From Acinetobacter baumannii (lineage in GTDB: Bacteria; Pseudomonadota; Gammaproteobacteria; Pseudomonadales; Moraxellaceae), in NCBI RefSeq assembly GCF_009759685.1, contig NZ_CP046654.1:3100001-3164000 (forward strand): a DNA stretch of 64,000 nt, read 5' to 3'. The notes beneath the pieces are model-generated. The model was not told the origin of the DNA. It worked only from the letters and a program-made list of their open reading frames with translations, and did no database searches. Below are positions 38,679-47,622 of the stretch, piece by piece. A program made the position numbers and the translations under genes. How positions within the stretch are numbered: position 1 is the first letter of the stretch; the number at the start of each line of letters is the position of its first letter.

Positions 38679-39338
38679 TTAAACTTTACGTTTATCGAGT
38701 TGCTGGGCTAATGCATCACCAGTCGCTTGTACTAACATGACTAAAACAATCAATACTAAAATAACAGCCAACATAATTTGCATATCAAAACGTTGATAAC
38801 CATATCGATAAGCAATGTCTCCTAAGCCACCTGCACCAATAGCACCAGCAATCGCAGATGAGTTAATCATTGTCACAATAGTCACTGTAAAGCCTGCCAC
38901 AATACCTGGCAAAGCCTCTGGTAAAAGTACGTGCCAGATAATTTGTTTGCGGTTACAACCCATGGCTTGTGCAGCTTCAATTAAGCCTTGATCGACTTCA
39001 CGTAAGCTGACTTCTGCAATACGGGCAAAAAACGGAATGGCCGCAATCGTTAAGGGAACAACCGCTGCCCATACGCCATAACTTGTACCCACAATCCAGC
39101 GAGTAAGCGGAATAAGTGCAACCATTAAAATTAGAAAGGGTATTGAGCGAGTGATATTGATGACCCAACCCAAAGCTTGATTAATCTTTTGCGACGGATG
39201 AATGCCATGTTCAGAAGTGCTGACTAAAATAACAGCGATAGGTAAGCCAATTAAAAAGGCAATGAACGCAGATGCGCCTACCATGAGCAAGGTATCTACA
39301 GTTCCAGTAATTAATAAATCAATGAGCTGGTCTTGCAT
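38679..39338 (-). CDS. metI: MetI-like ABC transporter permease
   Basis: The 219-residue membrane protein starts MQDQLIDLLITGTVDTLLMV, with GAGG upstream, and overlaps metN by 20 bp. EVDQGLIEAAQAMGCNRKQIIWHVLLPEALPGI is the EAA loop that contacts the ATPase, and GAIGAGGLGDIAYRYGYQRF is typical of MetI. It is the permease of the MetNIQ methionine-type importer. In this operon it is the last gene and likely carries an organosulfur compound (inference). Confidence 0.93.
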   Translation of the reverse strand: MQDQLIDLLITGTVDTLLMVGASAFIAFLIGLPIAVILVSTSEHGIHPSQKINQALGWVINITRSIPFLILMVALIPLTRWIVGTSYGVWAAVVPLTIAAIPFFARIAEVSLREVDQGLIEAAQAMGCNRKQIIWHVLLPEALPGIVAGFTVTIVTMINSSAIAGAIGAGGLGDIAYRYGYQRFDMQIMLAVILVLIVLVMLVQATGDALAQQLDKRKV

Positions 39339-40389
39339 AGCCAAGTACCTCAAATTGTGCGATTGCTGTTAATGCATCTTGTTGTATAGATGAAAGATCA
39401 ATTTCTACGTTAGGAATACCGACTAAAAGTGAGCCAATAATGTGCCCTTGAATGGTATCGACCTGACTTTGGTATAAATTGACGGGTGCTTTGAATTTGG
39501 CAAGTAGTTCTTGAATATCTGGAACCTGATGTGCTTCAGCCTCATATTTCAGTTTTACAATAATATGAGTCGAATCTTCATCGGGTAGACGGCTGATTTT
39601 AAAAGGCAGAGTGATCTGCTCAAGGTTTAATAGTTCTTGAGTAATTTGTTGCTCTGGTCGTGAAAATACCGACCAAACTTGCCCAGCCTCTACAATCTCA
39701 CCTTGGTCAATCACCACGACTTGATCACAAATTTCTCGAATCACTTGCATTTCATGAGTAATTAATACAATGGTGAGACCAAGTTCCTGATTAATCTTTT
39801 TAAGTAAAGCCAAAATAGTGGCAGTACTTTCAGGATCAAGTGCCGAGGTTGCCTCGTCACACAGTAAAATTTCTGGGTGGTGAACAAGTGCGCGTGCAAT
39901 ACCAACACGTTGCTTTTGTCCGCCAGAAAGTTGTGATGGATAATAGTTAGATTTATCTGCAAGACCTACGAGAGCTAGAACCTCATTTACGCGTTGGTCA
40001 ATATCTGCTTTGTTGTAATTGGAAACTTTTAAGGGCAATGCCACGTTTTCCCAAACTGTTTTTGCCGACATTAAATTGAAATGTTGAAAAATCATTCCAA
40101 TTCGTTGACGGGTTTGAATAAGCTCGGAATGGCTCAATTCAGCAATGTTTTGTTGATGAATATGAATGCTACCAGTATTTACTTGTTCTAAGCCATTTAA
40201 AGTGCGGAGTAAGGAAGATTTTCCCGCACCACTTTTACCAATAATGCCTAAAATCTTACCTTGAGGAATATCAAGGTTAATCTCTTTTAAAGCATGCAGC
40301 TTTTGACCCTGCGATTGGTAAAACTTATTTAAACCACGAATTTTGATGTGAGGTAGAGAAAAATCAACTTGTGATCCAAAACTCACCAT
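39319..40389 (-). CDS. metN: MetN-like ABC transporter ATP-binding protein
   Basis: The 356-residue ATPase has Walker A GIIGKSGAGKSSLLRTLNGL, signature LSGGQKQRVGIARAL, Walker B LLCDEATSALDPEST and the switch histidine in IVLITHEM. The C-terminal about 100 residues form the NIL regulatory domain that binds methionine in MetN. The start at 40389 has AAGGAG seven bases upstream; earlier in-frame starts exist at 40422 and 40395. It is part of the seven-gene sulfur operon. Confidence 0.94.
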   Translation of the reverse strand: MVSFGSQVDFSLPHIKIRGLNKFYQSQGQKLHALKEINLDIPQGKILGIIGKSGAGKSSLLRTLNGLEQVNTGSIHIHQQNIAELSHSELIQTRQRIGMIFQHFNLMSAKTVWENVALPLKVSNYNKADIDQRVNEVLALVGLADKSNYYPSQLSGGQKQRVGIARALVHHPEILLCDEATSALDPESTATILALLKKINQELGLTIVLITHEMQVIREICDQVVVIDQGEIVEAGQVWSVFSRPEQQITQELLNLEQITLPFKISRLPDEDSTHIIVKLKYEAEAHQVPDIQELLAKFKAPVNLYQSQVDTIQGHIIGSLLVGIPNVEIDLSSIQQDALTAIAQFEVLGYARPAH

Positions 40390-40400
40390 GGTCATTCTCC

Positions 40401-41234
40401 TTATTTCCAGCCTTGAAACCACATACCTTGGCCAAAGTCTTTATCCAGAATATCTTGTGCTTGTTTTGAGTTCTGGAATGCTTTAACAAAGGTTGCAAGT
40501 TTTTGGTTTTTATCTTGGTAATCGCGACGGGTCACAAACAAAATTGCATATTTTTTATCGATTGGATCTAAAAATAATGCGCTATGTGGGTCGGTTACCT
40601 TTGCCATCTTTAAGTAGTGAGGAAAGCCGAAAATTAAATCGACATCGTTATATGCATGTGCGGTTTGAGGGCCTTCAACCTCAACAAAGCTTAGCTGTTT
40701 AGGATTAGCAATGATGTCTTGAGTGGTTGAAAGTTCATTATTAATGTCTTTAAGCTGAATTAAACCTGCACGGTGCAATAAAATTAAAGCACGGGCTAAA
40801 TTGACCGGATCGTTTGGAATAGCAACACGTGCATTTGTAGGTAAGTCTGTAAGTGATTTATATTTTTTTGAATATAAACCCACATGACTTCCTGAGCCCA
40901 CGGCAAATGCATGTAAGTCATAACCCGTTTCTTTAACAGCATTACGTAGAAATACGCTTTGCTGGAAAAAGTTTGCATCAATATCACCGTTTTGTACGGC
41001 AACATTGGGTGCTCGCCAATCAGAAAATTCAACGAGTTTGACATGAACACCTTGCTTTTCTACTTCATTGGCAACGCTTTGTAATAGCTCAGCATAAGGC
41101 GGGCTAATCCCGATCGTTAAAACATCATCGGCTTGTTTATTTTTAATATAACGGTAACCTACGAGGCCCAGAACTACGATTAAAACCGTAATTCCGAGTA
41201 ACCAAGGCTTATGCTGTTTGAACTGAATCGCCAT
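40401..41234 (-). CDS. metQ: MetQ/NlpA-like substrate-binding protein, copy 1
   Basis: The 277-residue protein starts MAIQFKQHKPWLLGITVLIV, with an N-terminal membrane anchor and no lipobox cysteine. The mature part shows ISPPYAELLQSVANEVEKQG, VEFSDWRAPNVAVQNGDIDA NFFQ and PNDPVNLARALILLHRAGLI, as in MetQ/NlpA. It should capture the substrate for MetNI. It closely resembles the gene directly upstream (both end in a WF-GWK tail), which points to tandem duplication. The uncleaved anchor instead of a lipoprotein signal is noteworthy. Confidence 0.9.
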   Translation of the reverse strand: MAIQFKQHKPWLLGITVLIVVLGLVGYRYIKNKQADDVLTIGISPPYAELLQSVANEVEKQGVHVKLVEFSDWRAPNVAVQNGDIDANFFQQSVFLRNAVKETGYDLHAFAVGSGSHVGLYSKKYKSLTDLPTNARVAIPNDPVNLARALILLHRAGLIQLKDINNELSTTQDIIANPKQLSFVEVEGPQTAHAYNDVDLIFGFPHYLKMAKVTDPHSALFLDPIDKKYAILFVTRRDYQDKNQKLATFVKAFQNSKQAQDILDKDFGQGMWFQGWK

Positions 41235-41247
41235 AATCTTTCCGTTA

Positions 41248-42078
41248 TTACTTCCAGCCAGGGAACCAAAGTGTTGGCCCAATCTCGGCATCTAACACAG
41301 CTTTAACTTTTGGTGAGTTTTGATAGATCTCAACAAATTTCTTTAATTTGTCGCCCTTATCTTGGTAGTCATCACGCACTACAAACAAAATTGCATAACG
41401 TTTATTGGTATTGTCATCAAGTAAAAGTGCACTTTCAGGGTCAGCTGTTTTTGCTAAGCGTAAGTAATGTGGATAGCCAAAAGCCAAGTCAACATCATCA
41501 ATTGCACGAGCAGTCTGTGGTCCTTCAACCTCTACGAATTGCAAATTTTTAGGGTTTGAAACTACATCTTTAAGTGCAGATAAATGATTATTTGAATCTT
41601 TAAGCGTAATTAATTTAGCTTGCTGTAAGAGTAGTAGGGCACGACCTTGATTCACTGGATCATTTGGAATGACTACACGTGCGTTTTGCGGCAATTCATC
41701 AAGGTTTTTATATTTCTTTGAATAAAGCCCCACATGTGATGCTGCACCCACTGCAAATGCCTTTAACTTAAAGCCTGTTTCTTTAATTGCATTGTCTAAG
41801 AAAGGTTGGTGCTGGAAAAAGTTCGCATCAATATCCCCGTGATTTAAAGTAATGTTTGGTGTATTCCAGTCAGAAAATTCGACCAGTTTTACATTTAAAC
41901 CCTGTTTCTTTGCTTCATCGGCAGCAGCTTGTAAAGTTTTTGCAAATGGTGGGCTAATACCAATCACAAGTTCATTTGAGCCACTTTGGCGATGTTTATT
42001 CCAAAAGAATAAAGCAACAATGAGGACTACAACGACTAAGCCTACGCCTAGCCATTTTTTTGAGGCTGTTTGAGCCAT
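41248..42078 (-). CDS. metQ: MetQ/NlpA-like substrate-binding protein, copy 2
   Basis: The 276-residue protein starts MAQTASKKWLGVGLVVVVLI, with GGAG upstream. It has the same plan as its neighbour: an N-terminal hydrophobic anchor without lipobox, then ISPPFAKTLQAAADEAKKQG, VEFSDWNTPNITLNHGDIDA and PNDPVNQGRALLLLQQAKLI. Two binding proteins in tandem could let one MetNI pair accept two related ligands (inference). The gap to the next gene is 13 bp. Confidence 0.9.
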   Translation of the reverse strand: MAQTASKKWLGVGLVVVVLIVALFFWNKHRQSGSNELVIGISPPFAKTLQAAADEAKKQGLNVKLVEFSDWNTPNITLNHGDIDANFFQHQPFLDNAIKETGFKLKAFAVGAASHVGLYSKKYKNLDELPQNARVVIPNDPVNQGRALLLLQQAKLITLKDSNNHLSALKDVVSNPKNLQFVEVEGPQTARAIDDVDLAFGYPHYLRLAKTADPESALLLDDNTNKRYAILFVVRDDYQDKGDKLKKFVEIYQNSPKVKAVLDAEIGPTLWFPGWK

Positions 42079-42092
42079 TTCTATCTCCAAAT

Positions 42093-43505
42093 TTAAGCGG
42101 TTATTTCTTCAATTGTTGTTAAGTTTTTGCTGTTGTTATAGGGACTACATCGGAACGCTTGAACAGGGTGTTGTTTTGGTAATTGATCACCCCGATTAAA
42201 AATTTTGTTCCGCAGTGAACCGGTTTTATATGCAGTTTTATAGCGACCACGTTGTTGTAGCTCAGGAATGACTAAGCGAATAAAGTCGTGGTGAGACTCT
42301 GGTGCAACAGTACGTGTCAAATTAAAGCCATCAATATCTGTTTCATCTAAAAGATGAATTAAGTATTCAGCAACTTCTTCGCCACTACCCACGATGAGGG
42401 GATAACGACCGCCTAAAACATGCTGAGCTTTTAAGTCATTTTTCGTGATTTGTTGCTCTTTAAATTTTTCGGTAATCGAAACAATGCTGTTACTTTTTTG
42501 GTAAGGAATCGCTTCATCGTCAGCAAACTTACTTAAGTCAATGCCTGTTGAACTCGCATAATGCGCTAAGCCTGCTTCAGGGCTCGCATACTGACGATAT
42601 TCATTAAGTTTTTGTACAGCCAGATCATGTGTTTCGGCCACAACAACAGTTATGCCGACAAACACTTTAATATCATTCGCTGAGCGTCCTTGCTGTTCGG
42701 CAAGAGTACGAATCTTTTTCACTTGTTCGCGAATTTTTTCGGGTTTGTCGCCTCCAATAAATACACATTCAGCATGGCGAGTCGCAAACTGCATGCCTTT
42801 TGGTGAAGCACCTGCTTGAAACAGTGTCGGGGTGCGTTGCACAGAAGGAGACACCTGAAACACACCTTCGCTTTGGTAATATTTTCCGTGGTGGTGAATG
42901 GTGTGAACTTTAGACGGGTCTGTAAAAACACGCTGTACTTTATCTTTTTTAACGGCGTCGTTTTCCCATGAACCTTCCCAATATTTATAGCAAAGCTCTA
43001 AAAATTCTTCAGCTTGTTCATAGCGAGCATCGTGGTCTTTTAAACCTTTTTGACCAATTAAGCGTTCCGCACTATCTAGATAACCTGTCACGATATTCCA
43101 GCCAATACGACCTTGAGTTAAATGGTCGAGACTCGCAAAGCGGCGTGCAAATTGATATGGATGCTCATAGCTTAAGTTCACAGTGACCCCAAAACTTAAG
43201 TTTTGAGTGACTGCCGCCATAGCAGAAATGAGTGTAGATGGGTCATGGCTCGGAAGTTGAATGGACTCTTTTAAAGTCAGATCAATACCATTTTGATAGA
43301 CGTCATACACACCAGTAATATCGGCTATAAACAAGCCGTCAAATAAACCACTTTCTAAGGTCTTAGCTTGTTCTGTCCAATAGCTCAGTTCATTAAAGCG
43401 GTGTGATTCATCACGTGGATGTGTCCATAAGCCATGATTGATATGCCCAACACAGTTCATGTCAAAGGCGTTTAATAAAATCTCTTTTGCTTTGAAATCT
43501 GCCAT
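42093..43505 (-). CDS. NtaA/SnaA/DszA-family FMNH2-dependent monooxygenase
   Basis: The 470-residue protein has the bacterial-luciferase-like fold of the NtaA/DszA group: HPRDESHRFNELSYWTEQAK, FDGLFIADITGVYDVYQNG, LDHLTQGRIGWNIVTGYLDS and PTLFQAGASPKGMQFATRHA. Members oxidise nitrilotriacetate, dibenzothiophene sulfone or related sulfur compounds using reduced flavin from a separate reductase. Context with two SfnB-like enzymes and a MetNIQ-type importer points to an organosulfur substrate (inference). No flavin reductase gene is in the operon. The ATG overlaps the upstream stop. Confidence 0.88.
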   Translation of the reverse strand: MADFKAKEILLNAFDMNCVGHINHGLWTHPRDESHRFNELSYWTEQAKTLESGLFDGLFIADITGVYDVYQNGIDLTLKESIQLPSHDPSTLISAMAAVTQNLSFGVTVNLSYEHPYQFARRFASLDHLTQGRIGWNIVTGYLDSAERLIGQKGLKDHDARYEQAEEFLELCYKYWEGSWENDAVKKDKVQRVFTDPSKVHTIHHHGKYYQSEGVFQVSPSVQRTPTLFQAGASPKGMQFATRHAECVFIGGDKPEKIREQVKKIRTLAEQQGRSANDIKVFVGITVVVAETHDLAVQKLNEYRQYASPEAGLAHYASSTGIDLSKFADDEAIPYQKSNSIVSITEKFKEQQITKNDLKAQHVLGGRYPLIVGSGEEVAEYLIHLLDETDIDGFNLTRTVAPESHHDFIRLVIPELQQRGRYKTAYKTGSLRNKIFNRGDQLPKQHPVQAFRCSPYNNSKNLTTIEEITA

Positions 43506-44728
43506 TACAATGTCCCCCGACGAGGTGGTAGAACACCGTTAAGCACATAGTTCCCAATAAAGTAATATTTCCATCGTGCGGCATCATGTAAGGTATGTAC
43601 ACGGGCATTACGCCAGAAACGGTCTAGACCATCTTGTGATTGACTACCACGACTACCAGCAAGTTCAATCAGCTTAGACGATGCTTTTAGTGCGGTATCG
43701 CTACTATGAGCACGTACTTTGGCAACATCAATTGAAGCTTTTGCAATGCTTTCAGGTGTGGTTTCAATTTTTGCGGCATCAATTGATTGAGCTGCCTGTT
43801 TTAATAGGACTTCACTAGCTCGTACATCTACCGCAATGCGTCCTAATTCATAAATCGTTAAAGGATCTTGGTTGGCTGTTTCTACATTTGAATCAATCCA
43901 TGGGCGAGCTTGATGCACTCTTTGCAAGCTTTCTTCAAAGGCTGCACGTGCAATGCCTACCTCAATCGATGCATGCATGATTTGGGCAAAAGGTCCGACT
44001 AAGGTTGGTCGTAAAAATGCTGTATCAAAAGGAATAACATCATCTGCATCGACAAAAACCTGATCAAACTTAACTGTGCCGCTGCCTGTAGTTTTTTGTC
44101 CAAATCCAGACCAGTCATCAACAAGTTTTAATCCTTGTGAACCACTTTTTACAAAGGCTAAATACTCTCGACCTGCATCATCTAAAACTAAGGTTGGAAT
44201 ACGGTGAGCAAATAAACTTCCTGTGCAGTAAAACTTTTCACCCTGAATGAGATATCCATTTTCATGCGGACGAATGTTAGTTTGTTTATGGGTTGAAGTT
44301 TTAGTTTTAAACTCAGCAAGTGCATTACCAAAGCGGGTGCCATTTAACACTTCGCCGTATAAACGTTGTTTCTGAGTTTCTGTACCTGTATTGCGTAACA
44401 CTTCTAATGCATAGAAGTGGTTTTGTGGAATTTGCCCGATTGAACCATCTGCACCGCTTAAAAGTGCAATCACTTTAGCAACAGTATGACTTGAAACTTC
44501 GGCACCGCCATATTGCTTTGGCACTGTAATTGCCCAAAGTCCAGACTGGCTCAAAGCATCAATTTCGGTATACGGTAAAATTCGTTTAGCGTCTCGCTCA
44601 ACTGCGGTTTTTTTAAATTGTTCGGCAAATTGTTCGGCAATTTCTAATGCTTCAGCATCATTTTGAATAATATGTGCTTGGCCTGATGCCGATGTTTGTT
44701 TGGTTTGAACCGACTGATATGACGTCAT
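43505..44728 (-). CDS. SfnB-like acyl-CoA-dehydrogenase-fold flavin oxidoreductase, second gene
   Basis: The 407-residue protein has the acyl-CoA dehydrogenase fold of the sulfur-acquisition SfnB/DszC branch: LSQSGLWAITVPKQYGGAEV, GADGSIGQIPQNHFYALEVL, YLIQGEKFYCTGSLFAHRIP and DDWSGFGQKTTGSGTVKFDQ. Such enzymes use reduced flavin and oxygen on sulfur compounds rather than acyl-CoA. LELAGSRGSQSQDGLDRFWRN ARVHTLHD closes the domain. It follows its paralogue by 12 bp and overlaps the monooxygenase gene. Confidence 0.88.
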   Translation of the reverse strand: MTSYQSVQTKQTSASGQAHIIQNDAEALEIAEQFAEQFKKTAVERDAKRILPYTEIDALSQSGLWAITVPKQYGGAEVSSHTVAKVIALLSGADGSIGQIPQNHFYALEVLRNTGTETQKQRLYGEVLNGTRFGNALAEFKTKTSTHKQTNIRPHENGYLIQGEKFYCTGSLFAHRIPTLVLDDAGREYLAFVKSGSQGLKLVDDWSGFGQKTTGSGTVKFDQVFVDADDVIPFDTAFLRPTLVGPFAQIMHASIEVGIARAAFEESLQRVHQARPWIDSNVETANQDPLTIYELGRIAVDVRASEVLLKQAAQSIDAAKIETTPESIAKASIDVAKVRAHSSDTALKASSKLIELAGSRGSQSQDGLDRFWRNARVHTLHDAARWKYYFIGNYVLNGVLPPRRGTL

Positions 44729-44740
44729 GACAATTGCTCC

Positions 44741-45952
44741 TTAAATCCAGGCATGGCGGGCAGGGAAATGACCATTAAGGTAATAATTGCCAATGGCATG
44801 TAATTTCCAGCGAACAGGGTCGTGCAAGGTATGTACACGAGCATTTCGCCAATGTTGATCTAAATTATGTTGGCTTAAGCTTGAGCGGCTACCGCCTAGC
44901 TCTAGTAGTTTTTCAGAGATTTGTAGGGCAGCATCATTGGCATAGACTTTTGCTTCTGCGACTAAAATTGAAGCTTTTGCTACTTGTTCGTCAGTCACCG
45001 TTTGAAGTTGATCAAGTTCATCTAAATATTCAGCAGCTTCATCAAGCAGTAAAATTGCTGCGTCGAGTAAAATATTTAACTTACCCACCTCTTGTAGGGT
45101 GTAATGTTCAAAGCTGGCTTTTTCAACATTTGCATCAATAATTGGGCGCGCTTTGTGTATGGTCGATAAAGTATCTTCAAAAGCAGCTTCCGCAATACCG
45201 ACATCAATTGCCACTTGTAATAACTGCGAATACGCACCGCGATAGGTTGGAACTTGTGTTAATAATCGCTCATCAAAAATAAGTTCAGGATTAACTTCAA
45301 CATTATTTAATTTAACCGTACCACTGGCTGTAGTACGCTGACCAAACCCATTCCAGTCATTAATAACTTCAATGCCTTGAGCATCTCGGTTAACAATTAC
45401 TAAAACGACATGACCTTCAGGATGAACAGCTTTAATTGCAAGCCAATGCGCAAAACTTGTTCCTGTCGAATAAAACTTTTCGCCGTTTAAAAAATATTTG
45501 CCGTTTTCAATAGTAAGCGTGGTTTTTAAGGTTTTTGAGTCATGGGTATTTCGTTCGGGACCACCGTTGGCAAGACGTTTACCGGCTAATATTTCTGAAA
45601 AGATAAATTGTTTTTGTTGTTCTGTACCCATGATTTCAATCAGGTTTAACAGGCTAATCTGATTTTGTGGAATCTGACCAACATTTGCATCGCCTTTACT
45701 TAAAATACGGAAAACTTGTGCCAAAGTTTTATTGGAAACAAAAGCGCCGCCATATTTTTTTGCAATGCGAATTCCGCCTAAACCTTTTTGGCTAAAGCTT
45801 TCGATTTGCTCATGCGGTAATAAGCGTTGTTGATCACGTGTATTACGACCCTCTAAAGCAAAATCAGCCACTTGATAAGCAGCATTAATTGCTTGTTGAT
45901 CATTTTGAATGACTTGGACGTATGCCGTCGTTTTAGATAGAGAATTAGACAT
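44741..45952 (-). CDS. SfnB-like acyl-CoA-dehydrogenase-fold flavin oxidoreductase, first gene
   Basis: The 403-residue protein starts MSNSLSKTTAYVQVIQNDQQ, with AAGGTG upstream; the longer in-frame extension to 46048 lacks support. It shares with the downstream copy GDANVGQIPQNQISLLNLIE, YFLNGEKFYSTGTSFAHWLA, NDWNGFGQRTTASGTVKLNN and NARVHTLHDPVRWK. It is the first gene of the leftward sulfur operon. Sulfur-limitation control (for example by CysB) is expected from the family but no site was identified. Confidence 0.88.
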   Translation of the reverse strand: MSNSLSKTTAYVQVIQNDQQAINAAYQVADFALEGRNTRDQQRLLPHEQIESFSQKGLGGIRIAKKYGGAFVSNKTLAQVFRILSKGDANVGQIPQNQISLLNLIEIMGTEQQKQFIFSEILAGKRLANGGPERNTHDSKTLKTTLTIENGKYFLNGEKFYSTGTSFAHWLAIKAVHPEGHVVLVIVNRDAQGIEVINDWNGFGQRTTASGTVKLNNVEVNPELIFDERLLTQVPTYRGAYSQLLQVAIDVGIAEAAFEDTLSTIHKARPIIDANVEKASFEHYTLQEVGKLNILLDAAILLLDEAAEYLDELDQLQTVTDEQVAKASILVAEAKVYANDAALQISEKLLELGGSRSSLSQHNLDQHWRNARVHTLHDPVRWKLHAIGNYYLNGHFPARHAWI

Positions 45953-46321
45953 AATGACACCTTGTATTGCTGTCATTACCTTACAAAAGAAATATTTTTC
46001 CACTAAACGAGGACTTATGCTCAGCTTATGAATAAAAATGCAAAGCACTTTTTTTGATTTTTAATAGATAAATAGAGATATAGAAATATATTAAAAATCA
46101 ATAAATTATATTTTTTATTTGTAAAATGAATAACTAAAAGGACTTTAATATGAAAAACAGCTATAAGTACGGTAAAAAAAGATATAAAAAATATAGACCT
46201 AACTGTCAGCGAAAAATGAGCACAATATCCATTGTTTTCATTAAAAATAGCTTCTAAAGTATCTACTTACCGAAGACGATTTTTGTACGAATAGTCAAAT
46301 AAAAATAAACGTGGAGATTTT
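45953..46321. other. Divergent AT-rich intergenic region upstream of sulfur operon
   Basis: These 369 bp lie between the divergent sfnB-like and GST-like genes and must contain both promoters. The one other structure seen is a possible 35-codon ORF at 46150-46257. Confidence 0.5.
46150..46257 (+). CDS. Possible small basic peptide (35 aa)
   Basis: The ORF starts with ATG, with AAAGG about eight bases upstream, and reads MKNSYKYGKKRYKKYRPNCQ and then a hydrophobic-leaning end. Its first half has ten Lys/Arg. There is no recognised family. The A-rich composition of the region could produce such a Lys/Tyr-rich frame by chance. Confidence 0.2.
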   Translation: MKNSYKYGKKRYKKYRPNCQRKMSTISIVFIKNSF

Positions 46322-47086
46322 ATGCGGGTTTTGTATCAGTTTCCTTTGTCTCATTATTGTGAAAAAGCTCGCTGGTTGTTAGACCATAAAGAACTTGATT
46401 ACGTTGCACATAATTTGATTCCTGGATTTCACCGTGCTTTTGCACAACTTAAAACAGGTCAAAATTTGTTGCCGATTTTAAAAGATGACCATCGCTGGAT
46501 TGCTGAGTCGACTAAAATTGCGCTTTATCTGGATGATACTTATCCGGAACATGCACTTTTACGCCGTGATGAACAACTTAGACAGCAAACTCTTAAAATT
46601 GATAGTTTGGCAGATGAACTTGGGGTGCATGTACGTCGTTGGGCACTTGCTCATACTTTAGCTCAAGGTGATCATGCTCTAGAGATTATGATGGGCGAAC
46701 AAGGCTACTTACGACAGTTTGAGAAAATATCAAAACCGTTTCTCAAGACTCTAGTCAAGAAGAACTATAAGCTTGAAGAAGAGCTCGTAAGTCAGTCAAA
46801 AGGACGCATGGATGAACTTATTAATGAGTTAAACCACTATTTAATTGAAAACCAAGCACGTTATATGGTTGGTGACCGCTTAAGCCTCGCTGATATTTCA
46901 GTATGTTCTATGCTTGCACCTTTATTAGAAATAAAAGGTACACCATGGGAAAGGGAAGAAGATGGGGAAGTATCGCCCGATTGGAGTAATTATCAGAAAT
47001 ATTTACTTGATTTGCCGCTTGGACAGTACGTTTTAAGAATATATCAAACTGAACGTAATGCACGCGTTGATTGGCGAGGAATTTAA
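46322..47086 (+). CDS. Glutathione S-transferase family protein
   Basis: The 254-residue protein has an N-terminal thioredoxin-like domain (YQFPLSHYCEKARWLLDHKE, GQNLLPILKDDHRWIAESTK) with the SHYCEKAR active-site region, and a helical C-terminal domain with MVGDRLSLADISVCSMLAPL. It is longer than the usual GST (about 200-220) because of an insertion around residues 95-150. The substrate is unknown. It diverges from the sulfur operon but no functional link is shown. Confidence 0.85.
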   Translation: MRVLYQFPLSHYCEKARWLLDHKELDYVAHNLIPGFHRAFAQLKTGQNLLPILKDDHRWIAESTKIALYLDDTYPEHALLRRDEQLRQQTLKIDSLADELGVHVRRWALAHTLAQGDHALEIMMGEQGYLRQFEKISKPFLKTLVKKNYKLEEELVSQSKGRMDELINELNHYLIENQARYMVGDRLSLADISVCSMLAPLLEIKGTPWEREEDGEVSPDWSNYQKYLLDLPLGQYVLRIYQTERNARVDWRGI

Positions 47087-47622
47087 ATTTTAGTTTTTAA
47101 AAAGCTCCGATAAAATCGGGGCTTTTTTATTTTTTAACTTTAAAGATACTTAAAAAATATTACTATCAATTTTATAAATGATTTTTAATAAAACATTTAT
47201 GTACATTATTTTGATGCTTAATTTAATATTTATTACTGTTTATTCAACTTAAGTATAAGCTACTAATAAATTTGATCTTTTATTTTGGGGATAAAAGTTA
47301 CTTTTGCTAAAAACAGTTTTTAGAAAAATTTAAGCCACTTTATTGTGCATGTGTTTACATTGTAATCAATAATTGCCACATTTAAGTGTAAATAGATGAG
47401 CTTAATAATAGACAGAAGATTAAAACATAGATTAAAGTAGAAACATGTGAGCAGTTTTAAAGGTATTAATTCTGCGAAACAGATAAATAATAAGTGAAGC
47501 AAATGGACGTGTCCTACTTGGAAAAGTTGGCTCGATAATTGCAATTTAATAATAAATCACTCTATTTCTCTATATGAATGATTCTGTAGACAAATAGAGG
47601 GAATGATCATCAAGGAGTTCTT
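47087..47622. other. AT-rich region with terminator and gltI leader
   Basis: These 536 bp begin with the GST-gene terminator (47099-47128). The rest is AT-rich and must contain the gltI promoter. AAGGAG lies about 9 bases before the gltI ATG. No ORF or RNA gene was convincing. Confidence 0.55.
47099..47128 (+). terminator. Terminator after the GST-like gene
   Basis: AAAAAGCTCCGAT pairs with ATCGGGGCTTTTTT (one wobble/mismatch) across a 3-base loop and is followed by a T-run. Confidence 0.85.

Noticed and set aside
38679..46321. Possible SAM or cobalamin riboswitch controlling the MetNIQ-type genes
   Set aside because: The metN, metI and metQ genes have almost no intergenic space, and the only long leader, upstream of the first sfnB-like gene, shows no recognisable riboswitch core.
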